NCBI GenBank assembly: GCA_964242215.1
Contig: CAXTCJ010000006.1
Span: forward strand, 40,602-104,601
Length of the DNA stretch: 64,000 bases
Reading direction: 5' to 3'
Source: LMUY01 sp964242215
Lineage (GTDB): Bacteria > Pseudomonadota > Alphaproteobacteria > Acetobacterales > Acetobacteraceae
The notes under the pieces are model-generated. The model was not told where the DNA came from. It saw nothing but the letters and a program-made list of their open reading frames with translations, and did not search any database. Shown one piece after another: positions 9,354-17,828 of this stretch (positions are counted from its first letter, which is position 1; every line of letters begins with the position of its first letter). The translations under genes were made by a program, and so were the position numbers.

Positions 9354-9384
9354 GGTGTTTCTGGTCCATCTGGGTAAGCGAGAA

Positions 9385-9429
9385 CCGGGGCTCTGCCCCG
9401 GACCCTGCCAGAGGACAGTCGTCCTCTGG
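9385..9429 (-). repeat. Double-hairpin intergenic repeat, copy 1
   Basis: Two adjacent perfect inverted repeats lie between the stop of the SnoaL-like gene (9448) and the start of the FAH-family gene (9353). The first is CCGGGGC / GCCCCGG at 9385-9391 and 9395-9401 with loop TCT. The second is CCAGAGGAC / GTCCTCTGG at 9408-9416 and 9421-9429 with a 4-base loop. A second copy lies at 24335-24379, also just downstream of a minus-strand stop codon. On the minus strand it could act as a terminator, attenuator or RNA-processing and stability element. Confidence 0.85.
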
Positions 9430-9447
9430 ACACCTTGAGAGCGGCGA

Positions 9448-9864
9448 TTAGCTGGCCGCGAAGGAGGGCGGGTCGCCGGCTAGGCGGACGATGCGCCAGC
9501 CTTCGGACGTCTGCCGCAAGCGGGCTCGCGTCGTGCGGATGTTCTCGATGCCGGACAAGGGAGAGGGGCCCGTAGGCTTCACCTTCGCGTCGTGGCGGAC
9601 CACAAGCATATAGCCGGTCACCTCCGCCTCATTGTCGCCGTGGGGCTCGGCAAACAGGTTGCTCAGCAGATGGTGGATGCGCATCGTGGGCGACCGCTTC
9701 TCCATTGCGGCCAGGATGTCGGCCTCGCTGCGCAGGATCGCTCCCTGCCTGTGCCATTCGCCATCTTTCGCGAGCAAGGCTGCGAGCGTGCCATACTCCC
9801 GGTCATCCAGCGCGCGGAAGAACCGGGTGACCGTTTGCACCGGGTCGACACCAGGGGCCGGCAT
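9448..9864 (-). CDS. SnoaL/NTF2-like protein
   Basis: This is a 138-residue single-domain protein of the NTF2-like cone fold: an N-terminal helix (DPVQTVTRFFRALDDREYGTL), then alternating strands ending in GWRIVRLAGDPP. Size and pattern match the SnoaL-like group, which includes small isomerases, hydratases and aromatic-dioxygenase small subunits. The ATG at 9864 overlaps the stop of the TauD-like gene before it by one base, so it is in the same operon. The double-hairpin repeat begins 19 bases after its stop. Its reaction is unknown. Confidence 0.7.
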   Translation of the reverse strand: MPAPGVDPVQTVTRFFRALDDREYGTLAALLAKDGEWHRQGAILRSEADILAAMEKRSPTMRIHHLLSNLFAEPHGDNEAEVTGYMLVVRHDAKVKPTGPSPLSGIENIRTTRARLRQTSEGWRIVRLAGDPPSFAAS

Positions 9865-10760
9865 CAGGCAGCCTGCGCCAGGGTGCGGAACTCAGGGGTG
9901 AACACTTTCGTTGCCATGACCTGGCAACGCTTGATCAGCCGTATTTCGTCCGGCCGGTAGTCTGCGATGGCCTGGTGGATGGTGCCGAGATGGTCCCAGA
10001 TCAGCAGGTCGTTTTCCGTCCATTCGTGCATGTAGCGGTACTTCGGCTGCAATTGGTGCGTGAAGAAATACTGCAGGAGCTCGTCGCTTTCCGCCTCCGG
10101 CACGCCCTGAATTCGCACCGCGTATCCTGGGTTGCAGTACAGCACCTTACGGCCCGTGAGCGGATGTGTGAGGAACAGCGGGTGCACCACCGGCGGACGT
10201 TGCGCCTTCTGTTCCGCCGTCATTGCCGGGCGTTGGCTACCCTTTTCCCGGCGCATCATTTCCCAGAACTTCTCGAAGTCATGTACCACGGTCGCATCCG
10301 CCAGGCGTGACCGCAGCTCTTGCGGCAGGTCATCATACGCCGCGTGCATGTTGGCGAACTCGGTACCCCCGAGTGGCCTGCCGTCGCGGTGCGGAATCTT
10401 GATCCCGTAGAGCACGTTCACGAAGCCCATCACGTCGCGATACGACATGTCGGTGTGCCAGTCCTGTCCGGCATCCGGCGTGCCAATATAGGCGCCCGCC
10501 TCCTTTAGGTTCGACAGTATACCCACTTCCGGGCACGGGTCGCCGCTGCTCTGCCGAGTGATGCTGGTCTGCAGCTCACCGAAACGGGCGGAGAATGCGC
10601 GGACATCCTCGGACTGCAAATGCTGGTCCGGAAAGCGCAGCACGCCGTAGCGGCCGAGAGCGGTGAGCACGCCGCCGAACTCGGTCTCGGTCATCGGGCG
10701 CGACAGGTCTAGCCCTGCAACTGTGGCGCCTAGCGTGGCACCGGTCGGGATGATGTTCAT
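9864..10760 (-). CDS. TauD/TfdA-family Fe(II)/2-oxoglutarate dioxygenase (paralog 1)
   Basis: This 298-residue oxygenase has the iron-binding set H102-x-D104 (in WHTDMS) and the distal H262. R274 is the expected 2-oxoglutarate carboxylate ligand. Family members couple 2-oxoglutarate decarboxylation to hydroxylation next to a sulfonate, sulfate or ether group. A strong GGAGGAA lies 5 bases before the ATG at 10760. It is colinear with the next gene upstream (same H102, D104, H262 and R274 positions), so the pair is a tandem duplication. Confidence 0.88.
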   Translation of the reverse strand: MNIIPTGATLGATVAGLDLSRPMTETEFGGVLTALGRYGVLRFPDQHLQSEDVRAFSARFGELQTSITRQSSGDPCPEVGILSNLKEAGAYIGTPDAGQDWHTDMSYRDVMGFVNVLYGIKIPHRDGRPLGGTEFANMHAAYDDLPQELRSRLADATVVHDFEKFWEMMRREKGSQRPAMTAEQKAQRPPVVHPLFLTHPLTGRKVLYCNPGYAVRIQGVPEAESDELLQYFFTHQLQPKYRYMHEWTENDLLIWDHLGTIHQAIADYRPDEIRLIKRCQVMATKVFTPEFRTLAQAA

Positions 10761-10795
10761 AGTGTTCCTCCGCTTTTTTAGTTTGTCGCCGCGCG

Positions 10796-11701
10796 TTATT
10801 CCGCGGCTTGCAGCAGACCCTCACGCACGAAAGCAGGGTCGAACACTCGATCCGCCATCACCTGGCAGCGCTTAATCAATCGGTGCTCGTCCGGGCCATA
10901 ATCCGGGATGGCATTGTGCAGCGTGCCGATATGGTCCCACATCAGCACGTCGCCCTCCGTCCAGTGATGGCTATACTGGTATTTCGGCTGCAATTGATGC
11001 GCGAACAGGTGCGCCAAAACGCGGTCGCTCTCAGCCTCGTCGAGCTCGTTGATGCGGGTGGCGTAGCCCGGGTTGCAATATAGCACGGGACGCCCGGTGA
11101 TCGGATGCGTCATGAACACCGGGTGGATCGCTGGCAGGCGCTTGGCGCGCTGCTCCGGTGTCAGCGGCGGACGCGTGCTGCCGGGCCGGCGGCGCATTTC
11201 CTCCCAGAACTTGTTGAAGTCGTGCGTGGCCGTCATGCCGGCCAAAAGCTGCTTCAATGAATAGTCGAGGTCGTCATACGCCGCGTGCATATCGGCGAAC
11301 ACGGTATTGCCCAGCGACTTCCCGTCGCGCCTGGGAATTTTTATGCCGTAGAGGACGTTGGTGAAACCGATCAGGTCATTGTACGACATGTCGGTGTGCC
11401 AATCTTGTCCGGCATCGGCGAGACCGAGCGGCTCCCCGTTCTCTACGATGTTGGATAGGATCATCACCTCAGGCATGCCCGGCTCGCAATAGGTCCCTGT
11501 GAGCGACGCTTGCAGCCCGCCAAAGTGTTCGGAGAATGCCTTGAGCTGCACGGCGTCCAGCGTTTGGCGCGGGAAGCACAGCACGCCGTGTTCCCCAAGC
11601 GCTCGCAGGATCTGGCCGAACTCGGCGCGGCCAAGCGGCTGAGACAGATCGATATCCTCGATAGCAACACCCAATGTCGCATTTGTCGGGGTAAGTCTCA
11701 T
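10796..11701 (-). CDS. TauD/TfdA-family Fe(II)/2-oxoglutarate dioxygenase (paralog 2)
   Basis: This 301-residue paralog of the gene at 9864-10760 has metal ligands H102, D104 and H262 and co-substrate arginine R274 at identical positions. Differences concentrate in the N-terminal third and around residues 64-95, which in this family help shape the substrate pocket; the two may therefore act on related substrates or successive steps. Its ATG overlaps the GntR-type regulator stop (ATGA), so regulator and oxygenase are co-translated. Confidence 0.88.
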   Translation of the reverse strand: MRLTPTNATLGVAIEDIDLSQPLGRAEFGQILRALGEHGVLCFPRQTLDAVQLKAFSEHFGGLQASLTGTYCEPGMPEVMILSNIVENGEPLGLADAGQDWHTDMSYNDLIGFTNVLYGIKIPRRDGKSLGNTVFADMHAAYDDLDYSLKQLLAGMTATHDFNKFWEEMRRRPGSTRPPLTPEQRAKRLPAIHPVFMTHPITGRPVLYCNPGYATRINELDEAESDRVLAHLFAHQLQPKYQYSHHWTEGDVLMWDHIGTLHNAIPDYGPDEHRLIKRCQVMADRVFDPAFVREGLLQAAE

Positions 11702-12495
11702 GACGTTTCCTTGGCCTTGTTTATTGTTGGACTATGCTCAGGCAGCGCTGCGAACGCCGTCGTTCCAGCGCGCGGAACCAGGTCGACCACAAAGCGGTAG
11801 CGGTCTGGATGATAGCGCACGACCAGGTATTGGATTGGGTTGTCGCCCGCCGAGTAGTATACCCGGCGAGCCCGAATGACTGGAGTGCCGCGGGCAACGC
11901 CAAGGTGCTTGGCAACCACCGCATCGGCGGGCAACGCATCCAATTCCTGCTCGGCGCGGCTGATTTGGCAACCCAGGCGTTGTCCCATCTTTTGCGCCAC
12001 TGGAACGCGAGCGGTGAAATCCACCGCGGACACCCGGCGATCCGGCAAATCGGCGGTATACGCGTCGGCGACAGTAAACGGCTCGCTGTCACGATGGACT
12101 ACGGTGCGGATGTGACGCACCGGGCTCCCCGGTTCCAGCCCGAGAGCGGCCGCGATCCGCTCATCCGCGTGCTCGACCGCGTTGCGGATCATCTGATGGT
12201 CGAACTCGAGCTTGTCGTCGAGGAAGCCAACCAGGTGGAACTCGCGCAGATCGGCAGACCGCCCGGTCACGAAGGACCCCACGCCGCGCCGCCGCGTGAT
12301 CAGGCGCCGGGCCACGAGTTCGGCCACAGCACGTCGAACGGTGATGCGGCTGACGCCGTATTCGCGGCACAATTCAGCCTCGGTCGGGATAGCGTCGCCG
12401 GGCTGAAAATGGCCGCTCTGGATACGCCCCAGCAAATCGTTCGTAACCTGCTGATGCAGGCTTGGCGACGAGATTTGGGTTTTGATGCGTTCCAT
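11698..12495 (-). CDS. GntR-family transcriptional regulator, HutC/UTRA type
   Basis: This 265-residue regulator has an N-terminal winged helix-turn-helix (about 12-75, with GDAIPTEAELCREYGVSRITVRRAV) and a C-terminal UTRA effector domain (about 95-250, ending YHPDRYRFVVDLVPR). HutC-type members are usually repressors released by a pathway compound. It is the first gene of the seven-gene minus-strand operon. It is divergent from the solute-binding protein gene, with a 15-bp palindrome between them, so it probably controls both directions. The ligand is unknown. Confidence 0.85.
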   Translation of the reverse strand: MERIKTQISSPSLHQQVTNDLLGRIQSGHFQPGDAIPTEAELCREYGVSRITVRRAVAELVARRLITRRRGVGSFVTGRSADLREFHLVGFLDDKLEFDHQMIRNAVEHADERIAAALGLEPGSPVRHIRTVVHRDSEPFTVADAYTADLPDRRVSAVDFTARVPVAQKMGQRLGCQISRAEQELDALPADAVVAKHLGVARGTPVIRARRVYYSAGDNPIQYLVVRYHPDRYRFVVDLVPRAGTTAFAALPEHSPTINKAKETS

Positions 12496-12517
12496 TGCAG
12501 CGAAGTCCCGGTACGTC

Positions 12518-12547
12518 TTGCCACCCGCGATATGATAATGTCATAAC
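12518..12547 (+). promoter_or_regulatory. Candidate promoter and operator between the GntR regulator and binding-protein genes
   Basis: TATGA-TAATG-TCATA at 12531-12545 is a perfect 5-bp inverted repeat in the 95-base gap between the divergent regulator and binding-protein genes. On the plus strand TTGCCA (12518-12523) and CATAAC (12542-12547) are spaced by 18 bases, so the palindrome would overlap the -10 element. On the minus strand TTGACT lies beside it. The placement fits autoregulation plus control of the importer; binding is inferred. Confidence 0.45.
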
Positions 12548-12590
12548 AAAGTCAAGTTGGCGTGCTCAAGCCACAGGGAGAGCGAAACGA

Positions 12591-14201
12591 ATGACTCGTC
12601 ACTTGATCAGCCGTCGGTCGATCCTTGGCTCTGCCGCGGCGGTGCCGGCACTCTGCCTGCCGCTCGCCGCGCGATCGGCGCCGACGCCCGGGTCGCTGCG
12701 AATGGGGGTGGGGGCGGAGGTTACCTCACTTGACCCCGAATACCACAACATCTCGCCGAATAACGCGTTCGCCTCGATGGTGTTCGACGCGCTGGTCGCG
12801 ACCGACGGCCAGTCCCGCCTGTTGCCTGGCCTCGCATTAAGCTGGGCGCCGATCGCCGACGATGTTTGGGAGTTCAAGCTACGGCCCGGCGTCAAATTCC
12901 AAAACGGCGAGCCGTTCACCGCTGATGACGTGGTGTTTACCTTCGAGCGGATCCCAACGATCATCAACAGCCCCGGGTCGTACTCTACCTATATTTACTC
13001 AATCTCGAAGGCGGAGGTGATCGACCCGCTCACGCTGCATCTACACACCAAAGGGCCCGATCCCTTGCTCCCGGCGGACTTGTCACAAGTGTGGATATTG
13101 AACCGCAAAACGCACGCCGGCGCGACCACAGGCGACTTCAACTCCGGCAAGGCCGCGATCGGCACGGGACCGTACAAGGTCAATTCCGTCCGGTTCGGCG
13201 ACCGCGTGGAATTGGAACGCAACGACGGCTATTGGCAGGGTGTGCCGCAGTGGCAGCATGTCAGCTATCGCCAGATCACCAATGAGGCGAGCCGTGCGGC
13301 GGCCCTGCTATCGGGCGACGTCGACGTGATCGACCAGGTGCCTACTGCCGACGTCAAGCGCATGGCAGATCAGCCGTCCGTCACGCTGTCGGAATGCGAC
13401 AGCTTGCGGGTGATCTACATCGCGATGGATCAGATGCGGACTGGCTCCTCGCCGTTTATCACCGACAACGATGGCAAGCCGTTCGATCACAACCCGCTCA
13501 AAGACCAGCGCGTCCGCAAGGCAATGTCGCTCGCGATCGACCGGGGCGCGGAGGTGTCGCGGGTGATGGAGGGGGTCGCGACGCCCACGCTGCAGTTCAT
13601 GGCCAAAGGCACGTACGGCTACGTGCCCGACCTGCTGCCGCCGCCGCACGGCGACCCGCAGGAGGCACGCCGCCTGCTTGCCGAAGCGGGTTACCCCGAC
13701 GGTTTCCACATCACCTTGCACGGCTCCAACGACCGCTATCCGAACGACTACCGTATCGTGCAGGCGGTGGCACAGATGTGGACCCGCGCCGGCATCCGCA
13801 CCGCAGTCGACACGGGGCCGTACGCGTCTTTTATTACCAAGGCGACCAATCAGGCGTTCTCGGCCTTCCTCGTGTCGTGGGGCACGTCGACCGGCGAGCC
13901 CGGTGCCGGGCTGCGCTCCACTGTCGCGACATTTGATGCGGCCAAGGGCATGGGGTCGGTCAACCGGGCCCGCTACTCCAACCCGGCGTTCGACCAACAA
14001 CTGATTGCGGCGATGCGCGAATTGAACGACGCCAAGCGGGAGCAGATGCTCGAAACAGCCACCCGCACTGTTATCGACGACGTGGGCATCATCCCGATCC
14101 ACCTGCAGAAAAACGTCTGGGCGATGGGACCCGGCGTCTCGCACGACACGCGAGTAGACGAGCTGACCCGTCCACAGGACTTCCACGTCGCGGCAACCTG
14201 A
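12591..14201 (+). CDS. ABC transporter solute-binding protein, DppA/OppA family (SBP_bac_5)
   Basis: This is a 536-residue periplasmic binding protein of family 5. The N-terminus has a twin-arginine-like signal (SRRSILGSAAAVPALCLPLAARSA), so export may be by Tat. The mature part shows the family pattern: SLRMGVGAEVTSLDPEYHN, WEFKLRPGVKFQNGEPFTADDVVFTFER, and GTGPYKVNSVRFGDRVELERN. The ATG at 12591 is preceded by a GGGAG run. It is the likely partner of the permease/ATPase unit at 2691-6617, although that unit lies 6 kb away and on the other side of the catabolic operon. The cargo is unknown. Confidence 0.9.
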   Translation: MTRHLISRRSILGSAAAVPALCLPLAARSAPTPGSLRMGVGAEVTSLDPEYHNISPNNAFASMVFDALVATDGQSRLLPGLALSWAPIADDVWEFKLRPGVKFQNGEPFTADDVVFTFERIPTIINSPGSYSTYIYSISKAEVIDPLTLHLHTKGPDPLLPADLSQVWILNRKTHAGATTGDFNSGKAAIGTGPYKVNSVRFGDRVELERNDGYWQGVPQWQHVSYRQITNEASRAAALLSGDVDVIDQVPTADVKRMADQPSVTLSECDSLRVIYIAMDQMRTGSSPFITDNDGKPFDHNPLKDQRVRKAMSLAIDRGAEVSRVMEGVATPTLQFMAKGTYGYVPDLLPPPHGDPQEARRLLAEAGYPDGFHITLHGSNDRYPNDYRIVQAVAQMWTRAGIRTAVDTGPYASFITKATNQAFSAFLVSWGTSTGEPGAGLRSTVATFDAAKGMGSVNRARYSNPAFDQQLIAAMRELNDAKREQMLETATRTVIDDVGIIPIHLQKNVWAMGPGVSHDTRVDELTRPQDFHVAAT

Positions 14202-14333
14202 TTGTTCGGCGCTGGTGCAAACAGCCTGGGTCTTGAAAGGCACCGCTGGCTGGCCTGAGGTGATGGCGTAGGGCGGTCACCCAGCTTTCTAGATTTGTGC
14301 AGGTCGCATGGCTCAGTCGGCCGAGGAGTAGTC

Positions 14334-14705
14334 GTGCGTATATCTCGCAGTGCCGGCCTGCTGTTGTTGTTCATGTTGGTGCAATGGATCGGCCAGCACA
14401 TCTCGGACGCTTTGACTGGGCCGACGACAGTTCCGATGTTCATCAGGGTAGCACGTTGGGATGCGCTGATCCTGTTCGTCGCTTGCTTCATCGTCGGATT
14501 AGGCGTGCAACGCGTCGCAGCAACCCGATGGCCAGAATGGGCTGTGGCAAGCATCGTATGGCTCTGGGTCGGCCGGTACGGCAACCCCGATGTAGTCGGC
14601 ACAACGGCTTTCTTCTGGTCGTATGTATCGGTTCCGGCGATGGTCACTGGGATGGCGGCTGCGATGCTAGTCGCCCGACACCGTTTCGATACTGGGAAGG
14701 CGTGA
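14334..14705 (+). CDS. Small integral membrane protein, function unknown
   Basis: The 123 residues contain about four hydrophobic segments: near 7-25, 39-58, 68-80 and 89-110. It is probably an inner-membrane protein with a short charged C-terminus (RHRFDTGKA). GTG at 14334 is chosen because GAGGAG lies at 14323-14328 at proper spacing; no ATG fits better. No family is recognised. It stands alone between the binding-protein gene and a convergent secreted-protein gene. Confidence 0.55.
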   Translation: MRISRSAGLLLLFMLVQWIGQHISDALTGPTTVPMFIRVARWDALILFVACFIVGLGVQRVAATRWPEWAVASIVWLWVGRYGNPDVVGTTAFFWSYVSVPAMVTGMAAAMLVARHRFDTGKA

Positions 14706-14768
14706 GCCACTACGGTCCCGCAGCCGAGCGGGTCGACGCCGCCATACGACCGCCGGATGTCATCTCGG

Positions 14769-16220
14769 CTACGGCTGCGCCACGGCGGGCTTGTCCACCA
14801 CATGCAGCGCGAGCGGCAAGCCCTGACTCAGGACGGGTGCCGCTACGGGCCACAGCTCCGCCATCAAGAGGGGGCTATGCAGGACCAGCTTGCCGTCCGC
14901 GGTGACGCGCGGCGTGAACGGCCCGATGGGTTTATCGCCGATCAGGGCGAACATCTGCTCGCCGCCGCGCTGGAGCAACTGGTCGTGCAGGGATCGGGCC
15001 GCGGAGGGCCGTAGCGTTAGGGCCAGGGTCGTCACATCGGTGTCGTCCTGCTCCGTCAGGCGGACGATCTCGACGCCTGTGACGTCCCCGGACAGCAAGG
15101 CCGGTGCGTCGTCCATCCGTAACGTGACACCCAGGCCGTGATCCGCCGCCAGGCTCGTTCGGATGGGAGGAGCGTCGGCTGGCTGCGGCGTGGTGACCGG
15201 TGCCAAATGGCCCCAGTGCCATTCGGGCAGCGGCGTCGGCGCCAGAAGTGCCTGCACCGCCGGCGCATCCCCCCGCGCCCGCAAGCTGACGGTCAGCAGG
15301 CCGCCGGGGGCAACGGCGACGGCCGCGTTCCACAGTGCCAGGTGTGACAATGCGTTTTGTAGCGCATCCCGCGCCTCGCCCAACGCCGCGGGCGTGGCTA
15401 CCTGATCCGGAGCCAGCCTGAGCGTGATGGCCTGTGGCGGATTGCCGAATATCACGCCCGACCCGGGTGGATCGCCCAGGAACGTCGCACGTGTCACGAC
15501 CAGGCGTGACGGTAATGGCCCGGATTGGAAGATCGCCTTGAGGCTGCGTGCGTACAGGCCGACCTCGTGGCTGGGGATGACCATCCGGCCAGGATCCGCG
15601 TTGGCGGCAGCGGCCAGCACGTCCCCGTCCAGTGTGAGCACCAGCGTTGCCCCGGGCGGCGCAGCAGCGTGCCCGGCCGCCACCGCCTGCATCGTCTCGT
15701 CGTCGATCTGCAGCGCGAGCGATGGAACGGTGTGGTCGGGCAGCATCGTCTCGGTGACGTGGCTGAAGTGCGGATGATCGGTGGCCGGCGTGGCAGGCAG
15801 TGCCAGGCCGACATACTGCCCATACGGCGCGTCCCAGTTCTCGTTCCAGCTTATCACCGCACCCTCGTGCGCGCCGGGCGGCACAGGTCCGGTGAAGGCC
15901 TGCGCCCACCAGAGCGCGAGCACGCCCCGCTGAGCCAACACCGAGCCGAACGCACCCAAATCCGTCGAGTCCGGCGCCGCCAATATGATGTGACCGGCAT
16001 CCACCACCAGAGTCGCCCGCAGGTCGAGGCGCGCGATCCGGTCCTTCAGCACTGCCGCCGCCCTCTGCATGCCTGCCATGCCGACCGGGTCGACCGGGGA
16101 GAGTACGGCGCGGATGCCGCTGTCGGCTTCCGCTGGTGTAACGGCCAGGGCGGTGCAGAGCATCGCCAGGGCGATCCCCAAAGTGCGGCGGCGATAGGAC
16201 AGAATGGGACATATCTCCAA
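14769..16220 (-). CDS. Secreted protein with two SecD-P1-like regions
   Basis: The called frame gives 483 residues. A signal peptide is clear (RRRTLGIALAMLCTALAVTPAEA), so the product is exported. The mature part starts with a segment resembling the SecD P1 domain: an RAAAVLKDRIARLDLRA helix, then strand pairs ending APDSTDLGAF...RGVLALWW. The later pattern of LALQIDDETMQAVAAGH followed by LVLTLDGDVLAAA resembles the SecD P1-head motif and appears again near residues 375-435. No transmembrane helices follow, so it is not a translocase subunit. The start is uncertain: TTG at 16220 is the called codon without a clear ribosome site. The SecD relation is from pattern reading only. Confidence 0.55.
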   Translation of the reverse strand: MEICPILSYRRRTLGIALAMLCTALAVTPAEADSGIRAVLSPVDPVGMAGMQRAAAVLKDRIARLDLRATLVVDAGHIILAAPDSTDLGAFGSVLAQRGVLALWWAQAFTGPVPPGAHEGAVISWNENWDAPYGQYVGLALPATPATDHPHFSHVTETMLPDHTVPSLALQIDDETMQAVAAGHAAAPPGATLVLTLDGDVLAAAANADPGRMVIPSHEVGLYARSLKAIFQSGPLPSRLVVTRATFLGDPPGSGVIFGNPPQAITLRLAPDQVATPAALGEARDALQNALSHLALWNAAVAVAPGGLLTVSLRARGDAPAVQALLAPTPLPEWHWGHLAPVTTPQPADAPPIRTSLAADHGLGVTLRMDDAPALLSGDVTGVEIVRLTEQDDTDVTTLALTLRPSAARSLHDQLLQRGGEQMFALIGDKPIGPFTPRVTADGKLVLHSPLLMAELWPVAAPVLSQGLPLALHVVDKPAVAQP

Positions 16221-16353
16221 GGAGTACAGGCCGGGCGATGATGGCGGCCCTGTCGGTCGGCGCCAAGGGTCCGACAGCGCCAGCCATCGACGCGCTTCAA
16301 CGAATTCGCCCCCGTCGCCATAACGGACCGTCGCGCCGCGCGTTCACCGCCGG

Positions 16354-17571
16354 ATGACCAATCAGCAGCCAGACCGCCTCCGCTACATCGCCGTCGGCCT
16401 GCTGGTGCTGGCGGGTTGTGTGAACTTCATTGATCGTTCCGCCGTCTCCATTGCGTTGCCGGCAATCCGAACGGACCTGCATCTGTCAGAAGGAGAGTCC
16501 GGTCTGTTGCTCTCCGCCTTCGCCTGGAGCTACGCGGTCGCGCAACTACCTGCCGGCAGCCTGGTGGATCGGCTGGGTGCACGTCGGGCTCTGTCGGCCG
16601 CACTGGCCGTGTGGTCCTGCGTGCAGGCGGCAAGCGGCTTGGCCTCGTCGTTGGCCTATTTCATCGCAGCGAGGGTGGCGCTGGGGCTGGGGGAAGCGCC
16701 GATGTTCGTCGGGGGTGCCCGGGTCTGCGCCGACCGCTTCGCCCCCGCGGACCGCGCCCTGCCGATGGGGCTGCTGAACGCATCCGCCTCGCTCGGCCCG
16801 GCAATCGCGCCGCTGTTGCTGACACCGCTGATGCTGCTGGCCGGATGGCGGGCTAGCTTCGCGGCCTTGGGGGTTGCCGGTCTGCTGGTGGCGGTGGCCT
16901 GGGCGGTGATCTACCGCGATATAGCCGCCCCAGCCGAGGCCGCTCCCAAGATCGCCGGCCCGGTGCAATGGGGTCGGCTGCTGCGGCAAGGCACGGTCTG
17001 GGGGTTGCTGCTCGGGTTCGGCGGGACGGTGTATGTCACGTGGCTGTATGTGACATGGCTGCCGGGTTACCTGGTGGAGCGTTGGCACATGCCGCCTGGC
17101 GCCGCCGGTTTGTGGTCGGCGGTGCCGCAGTTCTGCGGCTTCGTGGGCGCCATCGGCGGCGGTTGGTTGTCGGACCGGCTGGCCCGGCGGTTCGGCGACC
17201 GGGCGGCACGGCAGGGACCGCTTGTGGCCGGGTTGTTCGTATCGGCAGCGTGCAGCGCGCTGGCCGCGGTGTCGGGCAGCGTTGGCATGGCGCTCGTTGC
17301 TGTCTCGGCCGCCCTCTTCAGCGCCAATGTCGCCACCACTGCTGGCTGGGCACTGGCCGCCAGCCTGGCCCCGGCAGCGCTGATCGCGACGGTGGAAGCG
17401 ATGGCGAATATCGGAGGCTCAATCGGCGGATCGCTGGCGCCGCTGGTCACTGGGTTCGTGGTGCAGCAGGCGGGCTCGTTCACGCCTGCGCTGCTGATTG
17501 CTGCTGCCGTCGCTGCCGCGTGCGGGGCGGCTAATTGGTGGCTGACCCGGGCGGAGATCATGGAGGGTTAG
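16354..17571 (+). CDS. MFS transporter, anion:cation symporter-like
   Basis: This is a 405-residue carrier with about 12 transmembrane helices. The N-terminal half carries the ACS-type signature FIDRSAVSIALPAIRTDL and the loop 2-3 motif GSLVDRLGARR; the homologous loop in the second half is GGWLSDRLARRFGDRAAR. ACS members import sugar acids, dicarboxylates and similar anions with protons. It starts at ATG 16354 without a strong ribosome site, 133 bases after the divergent secreted-protein gene. No catabolic partner is adjacent, so the substrate is open. Confidence 0.88.
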   Translation: MTNQQPDRLRYIAVGLLVLAGCVNFIDRSAVSIALPAIRTDLHLSEGESGLLLSAFAWSYAVAQLPAGSLVDRLGARRALSAALAVWSCVQAASGLASSLAYFIAARVALGLGEAPMFVGGARVCADRFAPADRALPMGLLNASASLGPAIAPLLLTPLMLLAGWRASFAALGVAGLLVAVAWAVIYRDIAAPAEAAPKIAGPVQWGRLLRQGTVWGLLLGFGGTVYVTWLYVTWLPGYLVERWHMPPGAAGLWSAVPQFCGFVGAIGGGWLSDRLARRFGDRAARQGPLVAGLFVSAACSALAAVSGSVGMALVAVSAALFSANVATTAGWALAASLAPAALIATVEAMANIGGSIGGSLAPLVTGFVVQQAGSFTPALLIAAAVAAACGAANWWLTRAEIMEG

Positions 17572-17828
17572 TGCACCCGGCTGCTAATCGAGGTGCTGCC
17601 GGATCGGAGCCATTCGCACTGCCTCAGCGAAGATCATCAAGGCACCAGCCTGTTGCGGCGCCCATCCAGCCTTTCAGCGTGGGCGTCTCCCGCTCTTTCG
17701 GGATCCCGATGGCCATATTGTGTGCGAAGCTAGTCGCGTTGCGCACCCGTGAGTGCCCCGCTACCGTGAACCCGGTCAAACGTTAGGTAGCCGGCGGAGA
17801 TCGGTGCAAAAGCCTACAGGGAGCCGCG

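Noticed and set aside
12495..12590. Upstream extension of the binding-protein gene to an alternative start near 12495
   Set aside because: The added 32 residues run through the divergent promoter and would bury the twin-arginine signal. ATG 12591 has a ribosome site and starts the signal peptide.
17572..17828. Possible decayed coding fragments in the gap before the acyl-CoA synthetase
   Set aside because: Short minus-strand frames such as one starting MAIGIPKERETPTLKGWM could not be tied to any family, and breaks occur every few dozen codons.
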